From Saprospiraceae bacterium (lineage in GTDB: Bacteria > Bacteroidota > Bacteroidia > Chitinophagales > Saprospiraceae): a DNA stretch of 64,000 bases. The stretch is taken from the NCBI GenBank assembly GCA_020628645.1, contig JAHDES010000030.1, positions 1 to 64,000 of the forward strand. The letters are read 5' to 3'. Made by a program: the position numbers and the translations under genes. Below, piece by piece: positions 29,293-37,780 of this stretch (the first letter of the stretch is position 1; every line of letters starts with the position of its first letter). Below the pieces are notes generated by a model. It saw nothing but the letters and a program-made list of their open reading frames with translations, was not told the origin of the DNA and did no database searches.

Positions 29293-30345
29293 CTAACGAT
29301 ACATGTAACGATCTGTGGTAATCACAATCTGTTGCTGACCATTAATTTCTCTGATTTCGATATTGACTTCTTCAGGTGCGCCTTCCCAAATGATAGATAC
29401 GCCTTCTTCTGTTTGAATTTTGTGGCGCATGAGCGTCTTTTTGATGCCCTCAGGATCTGGAGTAAACGTTTTTTCGGTGAGTTCTTTTTTCTCTAAATGA
29501 CGAAAAAGCGAATCCGTTAAACCTTCATCACGAGTCGTATTTTCAGCTACTGGTAAGACTTCTTCAATTAAGGCGTAGGAATCAAATTCAGTGGCATCGC
29601 GCAGGTAGCTTACCGCTCGTTCTTTATAATCGGCAATGTGTTGACCATCAGGAAGTTCTTCATAATTTTTGGCGGCCCAATTTTGCACTTCTGCGACTAC
29701 TTTTGTGGATAAAATCGCATTGATTTCTTTTTCGGTAACGTGTAAGAAATTTTTAAAATAATGGGCAATTTCTCCGCCTGATTTTTGGCGATCATGGGCT
29801 AAAACATCCCATTCATACACCGAATTGATATCAATTAAAGCCGCTTTTTGAATGGCTTTATCATCTTCTACGATTGGGTTGAGTACTTCTTCTAAGACAG
29901 CTCGTTTCTTTCCATTTTCATCAGTTTCCAATTTATAATTGACCACTTCTGACTTATCCATTTTTGCCAAATACAACAATCGGTTACTTGTATCTTCTCC
30001 AAAAGAAACTAAGGCACAAATAAAAATACCATCCGAAGTATTACCGCGATGAAAACGATGAAAGAGCGAAGTCAACTGGCGAGAATGTTGGATAAAATGC
30101 TCTTCTGCCTCGTCAATCATTTCAATCATCAAAACAATCGATTCCCCTTCTTCTTCTATAAATTCATATTCAATAGCTTTAGTGAGCGATTGGCGGATCA
30201 ATTTTTTAAAGAATAATTTTTGTTGCCCTGAAATAATGATTTCATCCAAATAGCGAGGTTCATCAGCATCTGTTTGAATGAGGTGAAAAATAAAATTGTG
30301 GATTTCAATTTTTTTAATGTCAGAAGTAGGGAGAAAATTGGTCAT
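29293..30345 (-). CDS. Nucleoid-associated protein, NdpA (NA37) family
   Basis: A 350-residue cytoplasmic protein of the NdpA/YejK nucleoid-associated family. Visible marks: KIEIHNFIFHLI at the start, FHRGNTSDGIFICALVSF, LLYLAKMDKSEVVNYKLE, QKAALIDINSVYEWDVLAHD and GGEIAHYFKNFLHV. YejK is found on the nucleoid; the family also includes phage-related NA37 proteins and the exact task is uncertain. It is a stand-alone leftward gene. Confidence 0.85.
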   Translation of the reverse strand: MTNFLPTSDIKKIEIHNFIFHLIQTDADEPRYLDEIIISGQQKLFFKKLIRQSLTKAIEYEFIEEEGESIVLMIEMIDEAEEHFIQHSRQLTSLFHRFHRGNTSDGIFICALVSFGEDTSNRLLYLAKMDKSEVVNYKLETDENGKKRAVLEEVLNPIVEDDKAIQKAALIDINSVYEWDVLAHDRQKSGGEIAHYFKNFLHVTEKEINAILSTKVVAEVQNWAAKNYEELPDGQHIADYKERAVSYLRDATEFDSYALIEEVLPVAENTTRDEGLTDSLFRHLEKKELTEKTFTPDPEGIKKTLMRHKIQTEEGVSIIWEGAPEEVNIEIREINGQQQIVITTDRYMYR

Positions 30346-30454
30346 GGCAAAGGGTGATTTTTCGTTTCAGTATTCTTGCTCAAAAATAGGAATACTCTTG
30401 TAATTTATACTAGAAGTTTTCCTTAAAAAGTATTTTTAATTGTTTATAAAACGC

Positions 30455-30484
30455 TTGAATTTTAAACAAAAAAATGTATCTTTG
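30455..30484 (+). promoter_or_regulatory. Promoter of rpmE2
   Basis: TTG at 30455-30457, spacer 19, TATCTTTG at 30477-30484: a textbook Bacteroidota promoter, 28 bases before the ATG. It also shows that the longer open frame (from 30440) is not the real start. Confidence 0.75.
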
Positions 30485-30511
30485 CAATCCGAATTCAAAA
30501 GCATACAGATA

Positions 30512-30781
30512 ATGAAAAAAGATATTCATCCAAAAGATTATAGATTTGTCGTTTTCAAGGATTTATCTACAGAAGATTGTTTCTTGGGTCGTTCATGCGC
30601 CCCAACAAAAGATACCATGACTTGGGAAGATGGAAAAGAATACCCATTAGTAAAAATGGAAATTTCAAGTGCTTCGCACCCATTTTTTACTGGTAAAATG
30701 AAATTTGTAGATACCGCAGGTCGTATTGACAAATTCAATAAGAAATTTGCGAAATTTAATAAAGGTAGAGAAAAAGCATAA
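30512..30781 (+). CDS. rpmE2: Type B 50S ribosomal protein L31
   Basis: 89 residues starting [17 protein letters not shown], followed by [23 protein letters not shown] and a basic tail. This is the zinc-free (type B) L31; the Cys ligands of the zinc form are absent (the two Cys seen, in [11 protein letters not shown], do not form the CxxC pair). The frame is open to 30440, but the family start and the promoter at 30455-30484 place it at 30512. A strong terminator follows. Confidence 0.95.
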   Translation: MKKDIHPKDYRFVVFKDLSTEDCFLGRSCAPTKDTMTWEDGKEYPLVKMEISSASHPFFTGKMKFVDTAGRIDKFNKKFAKFNKGREKA

Positions 30782-30804
30782 TTGTTATATCTCCTCTTTA
30801 CTTT

Positions 30805-30841
30805 AAAAGCCTCAATTCTACTGCTGAATTGAGGCTTTTTT
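30805..30841 (+). terminator. Rho-independent terminator of rpmE2
   Basis: 14-bp perfect stem (AAAAGCCTCAATTC / GAATTGAGGCTTTT), 7-base loop, T-run. Confidence 0.9.
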
Positions 30842-30969
30842 GTAGGAATCAACTATAGTGTAACAAAAACAAAAAAAATGAAGTTAAAAATATAATGATT
30901 AATTACAATATTTAAGGTAAATTCGCTCGTTAGCAATTTAAGTTTCTGTGTTAAACGTTTTAGTACTCC

Positions 30970-32202
30970 ATGAATAACGTTATACTTTTTGATGATGATA
31001 GAAGAGATCATTTACTCCCACTGACTTACACTCGACCAATGGGTGAATTACGCCTTGGTATTTTGAGTATTCGTGAAAAATGGGAAAAATGGCTTAATGC
31101 ATCAGTATCATACATTACGCAAGACTATCTTTCTGAAAAATATCCGATTAACATTTCAGATAATAATTATGTGATTAGTGGTTCTGTATTACCATCTAAT
31201 CAGTTATGTCGTTTAATCAAACAACTTGAAAACAATGAAGCTTTGTTGCAAGATGGAGAATTAATCGCTGCTCGATTAAATGCTGCACAGTTTGAACATT
31301 TAATTAACAATGAAGAGATTGAAGAACTTGAAGGCTTTGATTTAGAAGACACCAATTTTGATCGTATACTCCATCTCAGCGAGCTCTTTCGTTTAAATGC
31401 AAACGCCATTGCCTCTGATTTTGAATTATTAACAAAAGGGCGAACTTCTCAAGCCATAAGTAAAACTAATACTGTTCTTGGAAATCCAGATCATATTTTT
31501 TTAGAAGAAGGTGCAGAAGTAGAATGTGCTATTCTAAATCCTAACGGTGGCTATATTTTTTTTGGAAAAGATAGTAAAGTCCTAGAAGGTTGTATGATTC
31601 GAGGCTCTGTAGCCTTGTGTAATAATGCTGTCTTAAAAATGGGTGCAAAAATTTATGGTGCAACAACCCTAGGGCCTTATTGTAAAGTAGGTGGAGAAGT
31701 AAACAACTGCGTTCTGACAGGCTACTCTAATAAAGGACATGAAGGCTATTTAGGAAATTCTGTCTTAGGTGAATGGTGTAATCTTGGTGCGGATACTAAT
31801 AATTCCAACCTTAAAAATAACTATGATGAAGTGCGACTTTGGAATTATGTGACGGAACGCTTTACTCCTACAGGATTACAATTTTGTGGGCTTATCATGG
31901 GGGATCATTCCAAGTGTGGTATCAATACCATGTTTAATACAGGAACCGTTGTTGGTGTATCTGCGAATATATTCGGAGCTGGTTTTCCCCGAAATTTTAT
32001 TCCCTCTTTCACATGGGGTGGACCACAAGGCATGACGACTTATAAACTCAATAAAGTTTTTGAAACCTGTGAACGCGTGATGATGCGTAGAGAAATTCCA
32101 CTGACTGAAGTAGACCAAAAGATTTTAGAAAAAGTAGCGGAATTAAGTCAAAAATATCGCCGTTGGGAAAAAAAAATTGAACAAGAACCCTCTACTAGAT
32201 AG
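30970..32202 (+). CDS. GlmU-family putative sugar nucleotidyltransferase
   Basis: A 410-residue protein of the GlmU-like family common in Bacteroidota. The N-terminal part (MNNVILFDDDRRDHLLPLTYTRPMGELRLG, given here as a region, residues 1-28) resembles a degenerate nucleotidyltransferase start. Residues about 165-360 form a left-handed beta-helix of hexapeptide turns (for example GAKIYGATTLGPYCKVGGEV and CNLGADTNNSNLKN). The usual N-terminal LxxGxGTRMxS loop of active GlmU is not visible, so the substrate is uncertain. It starts a run with a methyltransferase 6 bases later. Confidence 0.82.
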   Translation: MNNVILFDDDRRDHLLPLTYTRPMGELRLGILSIREKWEKWLNASVSYITQDYLSEKYPINISDNNYVISGSVLPSNQLCRLIKQLENNEALLQDGELIAARLNAAQFEHLINNEEIEELEGFDLEDTNFDRILHLSELFRLNANAIASDFELLTKGRTSQAISKTNTVLGNPDHIFLEEGAEVECAILNPNGGYIFFGKDSKVLEGCMIRGSVALCNNAVLKMGAKIYGATTLGPYCKVGGEVNNCVLTGYSNKGHEGYLGNSVLGEWCNLGADTNNSNLKNNYDEVRLWNYVTERFTPTGLQFCGLIMGDHSKCGINTMFNTGTVVGVSANIFGAGFPRNFIPSFTWGGPQGMTTYKLNKVFETCERVMMRREIPLTEVDQKILEKVAELSQKYRRWEKKIEQEPSTR

Positions 32203-32208
32203 ATATAC

Positions 32209-32877
32209 ATGCGCCCACCTCGCTGGAAAAAATGGCTGAGTTATTTAATTGAACTACACATTGAAAGTGCGCCTAGCGCGCATAATCCCCACCTCTATGT
32301 TAGCCTTAAAAATGGGCGTTATCAATTGTGTACAGCAAATGCAGTGTATTCCTATGAAGATTTATATGACAACTTTGCACAAACCTTTCAACAACTCAAT
32401 TTTTCTAAACTCAAAGGAAATCGTGTATTAATCTTAGGCTTTGGTTTAGGCAGTATTGTACAACAATTGGAACAACAATTCCATCAAAAATATGAGTATA
32501 CAGGTGTAGAAATTGATGAAAATGTGCTTTTCCTCGCCAATAAATATATTGTTCCCGAACTTTCTTCTCCTCTAACACTCATTTGTACAAATGCTCGTGT
32601 TTTCGTAGAATTATGTCAAGAAGAATTCGATTTAATCGCCGTAGATATTTTCTTAGATGATATTATTCCTGACGAATTTCAACAAACTGATTTTTTGGAA
32701 AAAATTAAAACTCTTTTAACTCCAAATGGCTTGTTATTGTATAATCGTTTAGCCTATACCAAAAAAGATATTCAACAGAACAAAGATTTTTTTCAGTCCG
32801 TGTTTACAAAAGTTTTTCCTAATGCTCATTATTTAAAAGTAAGAGGAAATTGGATGTTGATGAATCGTGAGATGTGA
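32209..32877 (+). CDS. SAM-dependent methyltransferase, spermidine-synthase-like
   Basis: A 222-residue Rossmann-fold protein. Motif I is VLILGFGLGSIVQQL, followed by YTGVEIDENVLFLA with the acidic ribose-binding residue, ICTNARVF, and FDLIAVDIFLDDIIP in the place where spermidine synthases have their catalytic Asp. It lacks the N-terminal beta-hairpin domain of a full spermidine synthase, so it may be a methyltransferase of the same fold. It is translated 6 bases after the GlmU-like gene. Confidence 0.78.
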   Translation: MRPPRWKKWLSYLIELHIESAPSAHNPHLYVSLKNGRYQLCTANAVYSYEDLYDNFAQTFQQLNFSKLKGNRVLILGFGLGSIVQQLEQQFHQKYEYTGVEIDENVLFLANKYIVPELSSPLTLICTNARVFVELCQEEFDLIAVDIFLDDIIPDEFQQTDFLEKIKTLLTPNGLLLYNRLAYTKKDIQQNKDFFQSVFTKVFPNAHYLKVRGNWMLMNREM

Positions 32878-32915
32878 GCTAATCTATTTTTCAAAGGTCA
32901 ATACAATAAACTGTT

Positions 32916-32944
32916 TTGTATGCCAACTAATCTCTTTACCTTTG
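32916..32944 (+). promoter_or_regulatory. Promoter of the TPR membrane gene
   Basis: TTG at 32916-32918, spacer 18, TACCTTTG at 32937-32944; the ATG follows 28 bases later at 32973. Confidence 0.65.
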
Positions 32945-32972
32945 AGCTATCTCTTCAACTTATTTACTAGAA

Positions 32973-33497
32973 ATGTCTTTATCTAAAATTCGTTTAATCC
33001 TTGTTTTTCTTTTTTTGGTAATTGCTATTGTTTTTACCATTACAGATGGATTTCAATCGGCTTGGTATGTTTATCTTGCCAGTTTTATTTTGTTATTAAC
33101 GCATTTTTTATTTGGAAGTGTATGGTCTGCTTTTAGTCAACTAAAAAAAGGAAAATTAAATGAAGCAGAAGATTTATTGCACATCATTAAACGACCGCAA
33201 TGGTTACTAAAGACGAATCGTGCTTATTATTATTTTACGAAAGGTATGATTGCTTTACAACGAAAACAACTAGATATAGCAAAACTAGATTTGACCGAAG
33301 CCACAAAATTGGGCTTACGAACTGATAATGACTATGCTCTCGTACACCTCAATTTAGCTCACATAGCGTATGTACAACAAGATTTCACCCAAGCTGCTCA
33401 ACAACTTTCCAAAGCAAAATCATTTCCTAGTAATGACCTCATGATTAAAGAAAATATTGATAAAATGGAGAAAGGCCTACAACATCGCTTGAATTAA
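32973..33497 (+). CDS. Membrane protein with TPR repeats
   Basis: A 174-residue protein. Two membrane helices come first (IRLILVFLFLVIAIVFTI and WYVYLASFILLLTHFLFG). A cytoplasmic or periplasmic helical part follows, with TPR-like pairs: NRAYYYFTKGMIALQRKQLDIAKLDLTEAT, then YALVHLNLAHIAYVQQDFTQAAQQLSKA (residues about 90-160). TPRs mediate protein binding; the partner is unknown. It lies 9-50 bases upstream of ppa on the same strand, but ppa appears to have its own -7 element. Confidence 0.75.
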   Translation: MSLSKIRLILVFLFLVIAIVFTITDGFQSAWYVYLASFILLLTHFLFGSVWSAFSQLKKGKLNEAEDLLHIIKRPQWLLKTNRAYYYFTKGMIALQRKQLDIAKLDLTEATKLGLRTDNDYALVHLNLAHIAYVQQDFTQAAQQLSKAKSFPSNDLMIKENIDKMEKGLQHRLN

Positions 33498-33522
33498 GGT
33501 AGCACTTGAACATAAAATCTAC

Positions 33523-33530
33523 TACCTTTG
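33523..33530 (+). promoter_or_regulatory. -7 element TACCTTTG before ppa
   Basis: TAnnTTTG match 14 bases before the ATG at 33545. No TTG at the right spacing. Its position downstream of an alternative TTG start (33506) argues for the ATG at 33545. Confidence 0.45.
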
Positions 33531-33544
33531 TAGCAAAATGTCTT

Positions 33545-34270
33545 ATGAGTAAAGAGTCTTTCTTGAAGTTATGGAAAATGATTGGTCTTCGCTATACTTC
33601 TCATCCTTGGCATGGTATTCCAATTGGAGATAATGCCCCAGAAGAAATCAGTGCTTTCATAGAGGTCATTCCCTCGGATACCGTCAAATATGAAATTGAC
33701 AAGCAATCTGGCTTTCTAAAAATTGATCGACCACAGAAATTTTCTAATATCGTTCCTGCCTTGTACGGTTTTGTTCCCCAAACCTATTGCAAAGAAGCTG
33801 TTGCTGAATTTTGCATGGAAAAATCAGGCAGAACAGGTATTGTGGGAGATGACGATCCTTTAGATATTTGTGTACTTACCGAACGAGAAGTGACTCACGG
33901 TAATATCATCGTGAGTGCTATTCCAATTGGTGGATTTCGGATGATAGATGGTGGCGAAGCCGATGATAAAATCATAGCCGTTTTAAAAAGTGATGAAGTG
34001 TACGGGCGTTGGACAGATGTTAGTGACATTCCTGAAACTATTATCAATCGCTTGCAGCATTACTTCTTGACTTATAAACAGTTACCTAAAGACACGCCCA
34101 ATGTAGAAATAACACATGTTTATGGAAAAGAAGAAGCCTTAGAAGTTATTCGACGATCCTCAACAGATTATCAGGAAGCCTATGGCAATCTTGAAGAAGC
34201 CCTATCTTTAACCATGTTAGAAGCTTTCAACTTTAGTCAACGCCAACAAAATTTATTGAAGAATATTTAG
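33545..34270 (+). CDS. ppa: Inorganic pyrophosphatase
   Basis: Family I soluble pyrophosphatase, 241 residues from the ATG at 33545. It hydrolyses PPi to phosphate with Mg2+. Marks: VIPSDTVKYEIDKQSGFLKIDR, the VPALYGFVPQTYC block and the metal-binding signature DDDPLDICVLT, followed by GGFRMIDGGEADDKIIAV. It is longer than the E. coli enzyme by a C-terminal helical tail, as in other Bacteroidota. The frame could start at a TTG at 33506, but the ATG lies just after a -7 box and is preferred. Confidence 0.93.
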   Translation: MSKESFLKLWKMIGLRYTSHPWHGIPIGDNAPEEISAFIEVIPSDTVKYEIDKQSGFLKIDRPQKFSNIVPALYGFVPQTYCKEAVAEFCMEKSGRTGIVGDDDPLDICVLTEREVTHGNIIVSAIPIGGFRMIDGGEADDKIIAVLKSDEVYGRWTDVSDIPETIINRLQHYFLTYKQLPKDTPNVEITHVYGKEEALEVIRRSSTDYQEAYGNLEEALSLTMLEAFNFSQRQQNLLKNI

Positions 34271-34296
34271 AAACTGTTCTTTTACACCTAAAATAA

Positions 34297-34328
34297 TCGA
34301 GGCACGACCACTCAAGATCATGCCTCGA
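34297..34328. terminator. Weak terminator-like hairpin between convergent genes
   Basis: 8-bp inverted repeat TCGAGGCA / TGCCTCGA, 16-base loop, no T-run. It lies between ppa and the convergent LVIVD gene. Confidence 0.4.
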
Positions 34329-34359
34329 CAAGGAAGGATATATTTACCTAAAATAGGTT

Positions 34360-36759
34360 CTACTGCTTCACAATTTTCATAGGAATAGAACGAACTTTAT
34401 CCGTAAGAAGTTGGACAAAGTAAATCCCCTTCTCATAGGAAGCCCCTAAAGTAATTGTTCCATTCGTTTGATTCAATGTTTTTTGATCTACCACTTGCCC
34501 TAGCATATTGAAGACAAGAAGTTCTCCATCTTGATAATCGGATAAATCGTAGCTAATGGCAAAATCAGAAGCAGAAGGATTAGGCATAGCATCTATTTGT
34601 AATGCGGAAGATAAGGCTACTTCCTTTGTATTAGTAAGCGTACCACTTACTGAAAAGGCATCCAGAGCTGCTTCTACTAAATGACCGGGGTCATCATCGG
34701 CTGTTTCAACGATAAAACGAATATTATCTGATATAGGAAGAAAATCTGCGACACGAATTTCTGCCATTGGTCGCCATGCACCTCCCGAAGTATTAATATC
34801 TAAATCTTCTACAATCACCTCAACTACTCCATTGGAAAGACGAACTTCTAGCCAATCATTTGATTCACTGTTTCCACCACTGGTATAAAACCATAAGTCA
34901 TAAGAAATAATAGGATCATCATAGAGGGTTAAGTCCATAGGAGGAGACATAAGTACCGTATTTCCATCATCTACATCATCTGTACCTGCATTACCGCCGC
35001 CATTACCTGTCATATAACATAAATCGCCAAGATCGCCATCGGCATCCATGCCTGGATTACTTGGTGAGCCTTGAAATTCCGTACCTATGGGGATATCTCG
35101 TTCCCATTGTCCAGTACTTGCAGAACCTGAAGTTTCCCAACCTAAATCTAGAATAAAATCATCTTGATAACCTCTAGAAAGTTCTATGGTTTGACCCAAT
35201 GCTGTTCCAGGAACATCATTCAAATCTATGGTAGCATGAAGAATACTTTCATACCCCCATGCACCCGAATATATTTCATATTCTCCAATAAATACTCCTT
35301 CTAAAGTGAAAAATCCTGCACCATCAGTAGTAATTTCGTATGAAATCACTTCTCCTTTTAAATATATTGATGCTTCACCTATTGGAATATTGGCATCTTT
35401 ATCTTTTACATTTCCAAATACCGTAATAGTAGGAAGTGGTTCAAGTGCAACATCTAAAATGGTTACTTCTCCATTCACTAAATTAGCTGAAACTGTTTTA
35501 TCCATATACCCCAACTTCGATACCGTTACATCAAAAGTACCTGCTGTTGCTTGACCAGTTTTATAATTTCCCGTAGCATCTGAAGAAGTGCTATTGACAT
35601 GAGCAGAAGTAATAATGACTTCTGCACCACTTATCATTTCACCTGTATTTTGATCTGTAATTTGCCCTTCTAAATAGCATGCACGTACATAGTTGGGTTC
35701 AAAAACCCATAAGCCCGTGTTGATATCGGAGACTAAAACTAAACCTGAAGGTAAGAAAGGTGTAGCTCCCCATGCCCCACTAAATCCTGTATTATTTGGT
35801 AAATAAGTATCAAACGAACCAACTTCTATTAAATTATCAGGTCGATGAGCATCTACTATTTTCACACCATCTGTATAGTAAGACGTGATTAAATATCCTT
35901 GAAAATAATGTGTATTATGAGGAATCACTCCTGTCCCTTCTGTATCTGCTGGACGATAGGAATCAAGTAGCTTAATATCAGATAAATCGGTTATATCATA
36001 GGCATCGACATAAGCATTCCCTCGTTCATCTGTAGTAAAAAGATACTTTCCATCATCAGACAACCAGGTATTGTGCGTAAATAGAGAAGTTGTTGTTTGG
36101 CTTGCTAAGGTGACTGGATTAGATTTATCACTAACATCAATCACAGAAAATAGTCCACCATAGATATTAGAAGCATAAAGTGTATCTCCTCTTGCATAAG
36201 AATCATGCGAATATACGGGATCAACTGCACCCGCAAAAATAGGTTGACCGGGCGTTGTATGTACATCAATAATTATTTCTCCTCCCCCATTCATATTACA
36301 TCCTGCTAAATAAGCATAGCCTTTTTCATCAATATAAATGTTATGGCAAGTTTGTAAAGTAATTGACCCGCCACTCTGTGGAATTTCAGGTTGCCAGAAG
36401 TAATGCGTAATCGTATCTGGTGCACCACTCATATCAACGACTAATAATCCATCTTGTCCAACATCTGTAGTAACATAGACAAATTCTCCCCACTGTTTCA
36501 TATCACGCCAAGTAGAGTTTGCCCCAGGAATGTAAGCCACTTCAACAGGATTTTCAGGATCACTCAAATCTAAAATAGCAGTAGCTTGGGTCGTTCCTAA
36601 AATGGCATATTCTGTTCCATCAGGTGCAACATAGCCCCAAATATCATTACAATTTTCTTGATAATCGACATTAGAGAGCAATGTCATGTTAAGGATGTTT
36701 TGTGCCATTACTATTGTTGAAAAACACAATAATCCAAAAAGTAGTATATTTTTTTTCAT
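34360..36759 (-). CDS. T9SS-sorted choice-of-anchor B / LVIVD-repeat surface protein
   Basis: A 799-residue secreted protein. Signal peptide 1-19 (ILLFGLLCFSTIVMAQ). Residues about 25-350 are a beta-propeller of LVIVD-type repeats (TAILDLSDPENPVEVAYI, GLFSVIDVSDKSNPVTLA, GVKIVDAHRPDNLIEVG) with the choice-of-anchor B family start. Two carboxypeptidase-regulatory-like Ig folds follow (about 360-435 and 440-525), then a jelly-roll-like domain (about 530-705) with an Asp/Gly-rich segment. The C-terminus (715-799) is a T9SS type A sorting domain: MPNPSASDFAISYDL, LLVFNMLGQVVDQKTL, KGIYFVQLLTD. It is exported by T9SS and attached or released at the surface. This is the clearest proof of T9SS in the window. 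Confidence 0.92.
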   Translation of the reverse strand: MKKNILLFGLLCFSTIVMAQNILNMTLLSNVDYQENCNDIWGYVAPDGTEYAILGTTQATAILDLSDPENPVEVAYIPGANSTWRDMKQWGEFVYVTTDVGQDGLLVVDMSGAPDTITHYFWQPEIPQSGGSITLQTCHNIYIDEKGYAYLAGCNMNGGGEIIIDVHTTPGQPIFAGAVDPVYSHDSYARGDTLYASNIYGGLFSVIDVSDKSNPVTLASQTTTSLFTHNTWLSDDGKYLFTTDERGNAYVDAYDITDLSDIKLLDSYRPADTEGTGVIPHNTHYFQGYLITSYYTDGVKIVDAHRPDNLIEVGSFDTYLPNNTGFSGAWGATPFLPSGLVLVSDINTGLWVFEPNYVRACYLEGQITDQNTGEMISGAEVIITSAHVNSTSSDATGNYKTGQATAGTFDVTVSKLGYMDKTVSANLVNGEVTILDVALEPLPTITVFGNVKDKDANIPIGEASIYLKGEVISYEITTDGAGFFTLEGVFIGEYEIYSGAWGYESILHATIDLNDVPGTALGQTIELSRGYQDDFILDLGWETSGSASTGQWERDIPIGTEFQGSPSNPGMDADGDLGDLCYMTGNGGGNAGTDDVDDGNTVLMSPPMDLTLYDDPIISYDLWFYTSGGNSESNDWLEVRLSNGVVEVIVEDLDINTSGGAWRPMAEIRVADFLPISDNIRFIVETADDDPGHLVEAALDAFSVSGTLTNTKEVALSSALQIDAMPNPSASDFAISYDLSDYQDGELLVFNMLGQVVDQKTLNQTNGTITLGASYEKGIYFVQLLTDKVRSIPMKIVKQ

Positions 36760-36932
36760 TGAAAATATTTAGTTAGAAGACTTAAAAAATAGGATGAATT
36801 AAGTAAGATGAAACGGTTTACTTTAAACAGGACATAAAGATACAATTTCATCTTTAGATGGTATGAAAGCTAGATTACATTTTCGGCGAAGAGCTATTTT
36901 CAGCGTATAAAAGATATGATTTGTTCGTTAAT

Positions 36933-37355
36933 TTACAAATCAATGACAGCCATTGTTAAACGACTGACACAACAAAGGCGTTCCTTATCGTCTTTGATTT
37001 CAATATTCCACACTTGAATTTTTCGACCTAATTTTATAGGTCGAACTGTTCCATAAACGGTACTTCCTTCTTTTGCTTGTCGTAAGTGATTTGCATTGAT
37101 TTCCAAGCCTACTACCCTTTTTTCATTCCAATCTACACAAAAAGAAGAGGCTACACTCCCTATCGTCTCTGCCAAAGTTACGGAAGCCCCACCATGCAAA
37201 ATTCGATAAGGTTGAACGGTACGATGATCCACAGGCATGGATGCTTTTAGGAAATCCTCCCCTATTTCAATAAATTCAATTCCTATATGTCCTACCATTG
37301 TTCCTTCATTGGTAGCATTGAGCAATTCTAGTGTAGGTTGTGTTGTCCAAATCAT
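36933..37355 (-). CDS. Hotdog-fold thioesterase (PaaI / MenI-like)
   Basis: A 140-residue hotdog protein: the helix motif RILHGGASVTLAETIGSVAS holds the conserved HGG and the likely catalytic Glu, and EINANHLRQAKEGSTVYG is the second family block. It hydrolyses acyl-CoA esters; closest patterns are YdiI/MenI (1,4-dihydroxy-2-naphthoyl-CoA) and PaaI, but no menaquinone genes are nearby to decide. Cytoplasmic, probably a tetramer by family. It is divergent from the arsC-like gene. Confidence 0.85.
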   Translation of the reverse strand: MIWTTQPTLELLNATNEGTMVGHIGIEFIEIGEDFLKASMPVDHRTVQPYRILHGGASVTLAETIGSVASSFCVDWNEKRVVGLEINANHLRQAKEGSTVYGTVRPIKLGRKIQVWNIEIKDDKERLCCVSRLTMAVIDL

Positions 37356-37405
37356 AATTTATATATATTGAAAATGAATTGATCTTCTTTTAAATATTTA
37401 TCCTT

Positions 37406-37413
37406 TATTTTTG
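37406..37413 (+). promoter_or_regulatory. -7 element TATTTTTG before the arsC-like gene
   Basis: TAnnTTTG match, 19 bases before the ATG at 37433; the nearest TTG (37379-37381) is 24 bases upstream, wider than usual. Confidence 0.4.
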
Positions 37414-37432
37414 TAGAAACTTACCTACAATT

Positions 37433-37771
37433 ATGCAATTATATCATAATCCTAGATGTCGTAAAAGTAGAGAAACCCTTGCACTTTTAGAAGAAAAGGG
37501 ATATCAACCTACCATTATCAAATATCTTGAAAGTCCACCATCTGTTGAAGAGCTAAAAAAAATTCTCACCCTTTTAGATTTAACGCCTTTACAACTTATC
37601 CGAAAAGGTGAATCGCTTTATAAAGAAAACTACAAAAATCGAACATTCACAACGGAAGAATGGTTGACCATTTTAGTTGAAAATCCTAAATTAATTGAGC
37701 GACCCATTTTTATTCACAATGGACAAGCACGAATTGGTCGCCCACCTGAAACGGTATTAGAAATCTTATAA
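37433..37771 (+). CDS. ArsC-family reductase / YffB-Spx-like protein
   Basis: A 112-residue thioredoxin-fold protein. The start MQLYHNPRCRKSRETLALLEE has the single N-terminal Cys of ArsC (NPxCxKSR), and the end ERPIFIHNGQARIGRPPE matches the ArsC ERP-x-V / xxRPPE block. Family members reduce arsenate with glutathione or act as redox adaptors. With no arsenic genes nearby, a general role is possible. dinB begins 9 bases downstream on the same strand, so the two probably share a transcript. Confidence 0.88.
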   Translation: MQLYHNPRCRKSRETLALLEEKGYQPTIIKYLESPPSVEELKKILTLLDLTPLQLIRKGESLYKENYKNRTFTTEEWLTILVENPKLIERPIFIHNGQARIGRPPETVLEIL

Positions 37772-37780
37772 GCATAATTC

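Noticed and set aside
29133-29496. ORFs over the tRNA-Leu and the terminator
   Set aside because: They read through the tRNA and antisense to the NdpA-like gene; no family resemblance.
30440-30511. Longer start for L31
   Set aside because: It overlaps the promoter at 30455-30484 and the family begins at MKKDIHP.
36800-36830. Third copy of the IS110-flank repeat (ATGAAACGG)
   Set aside because: Only about ten bases match; the CAAGGGAATGATTA block is missing.
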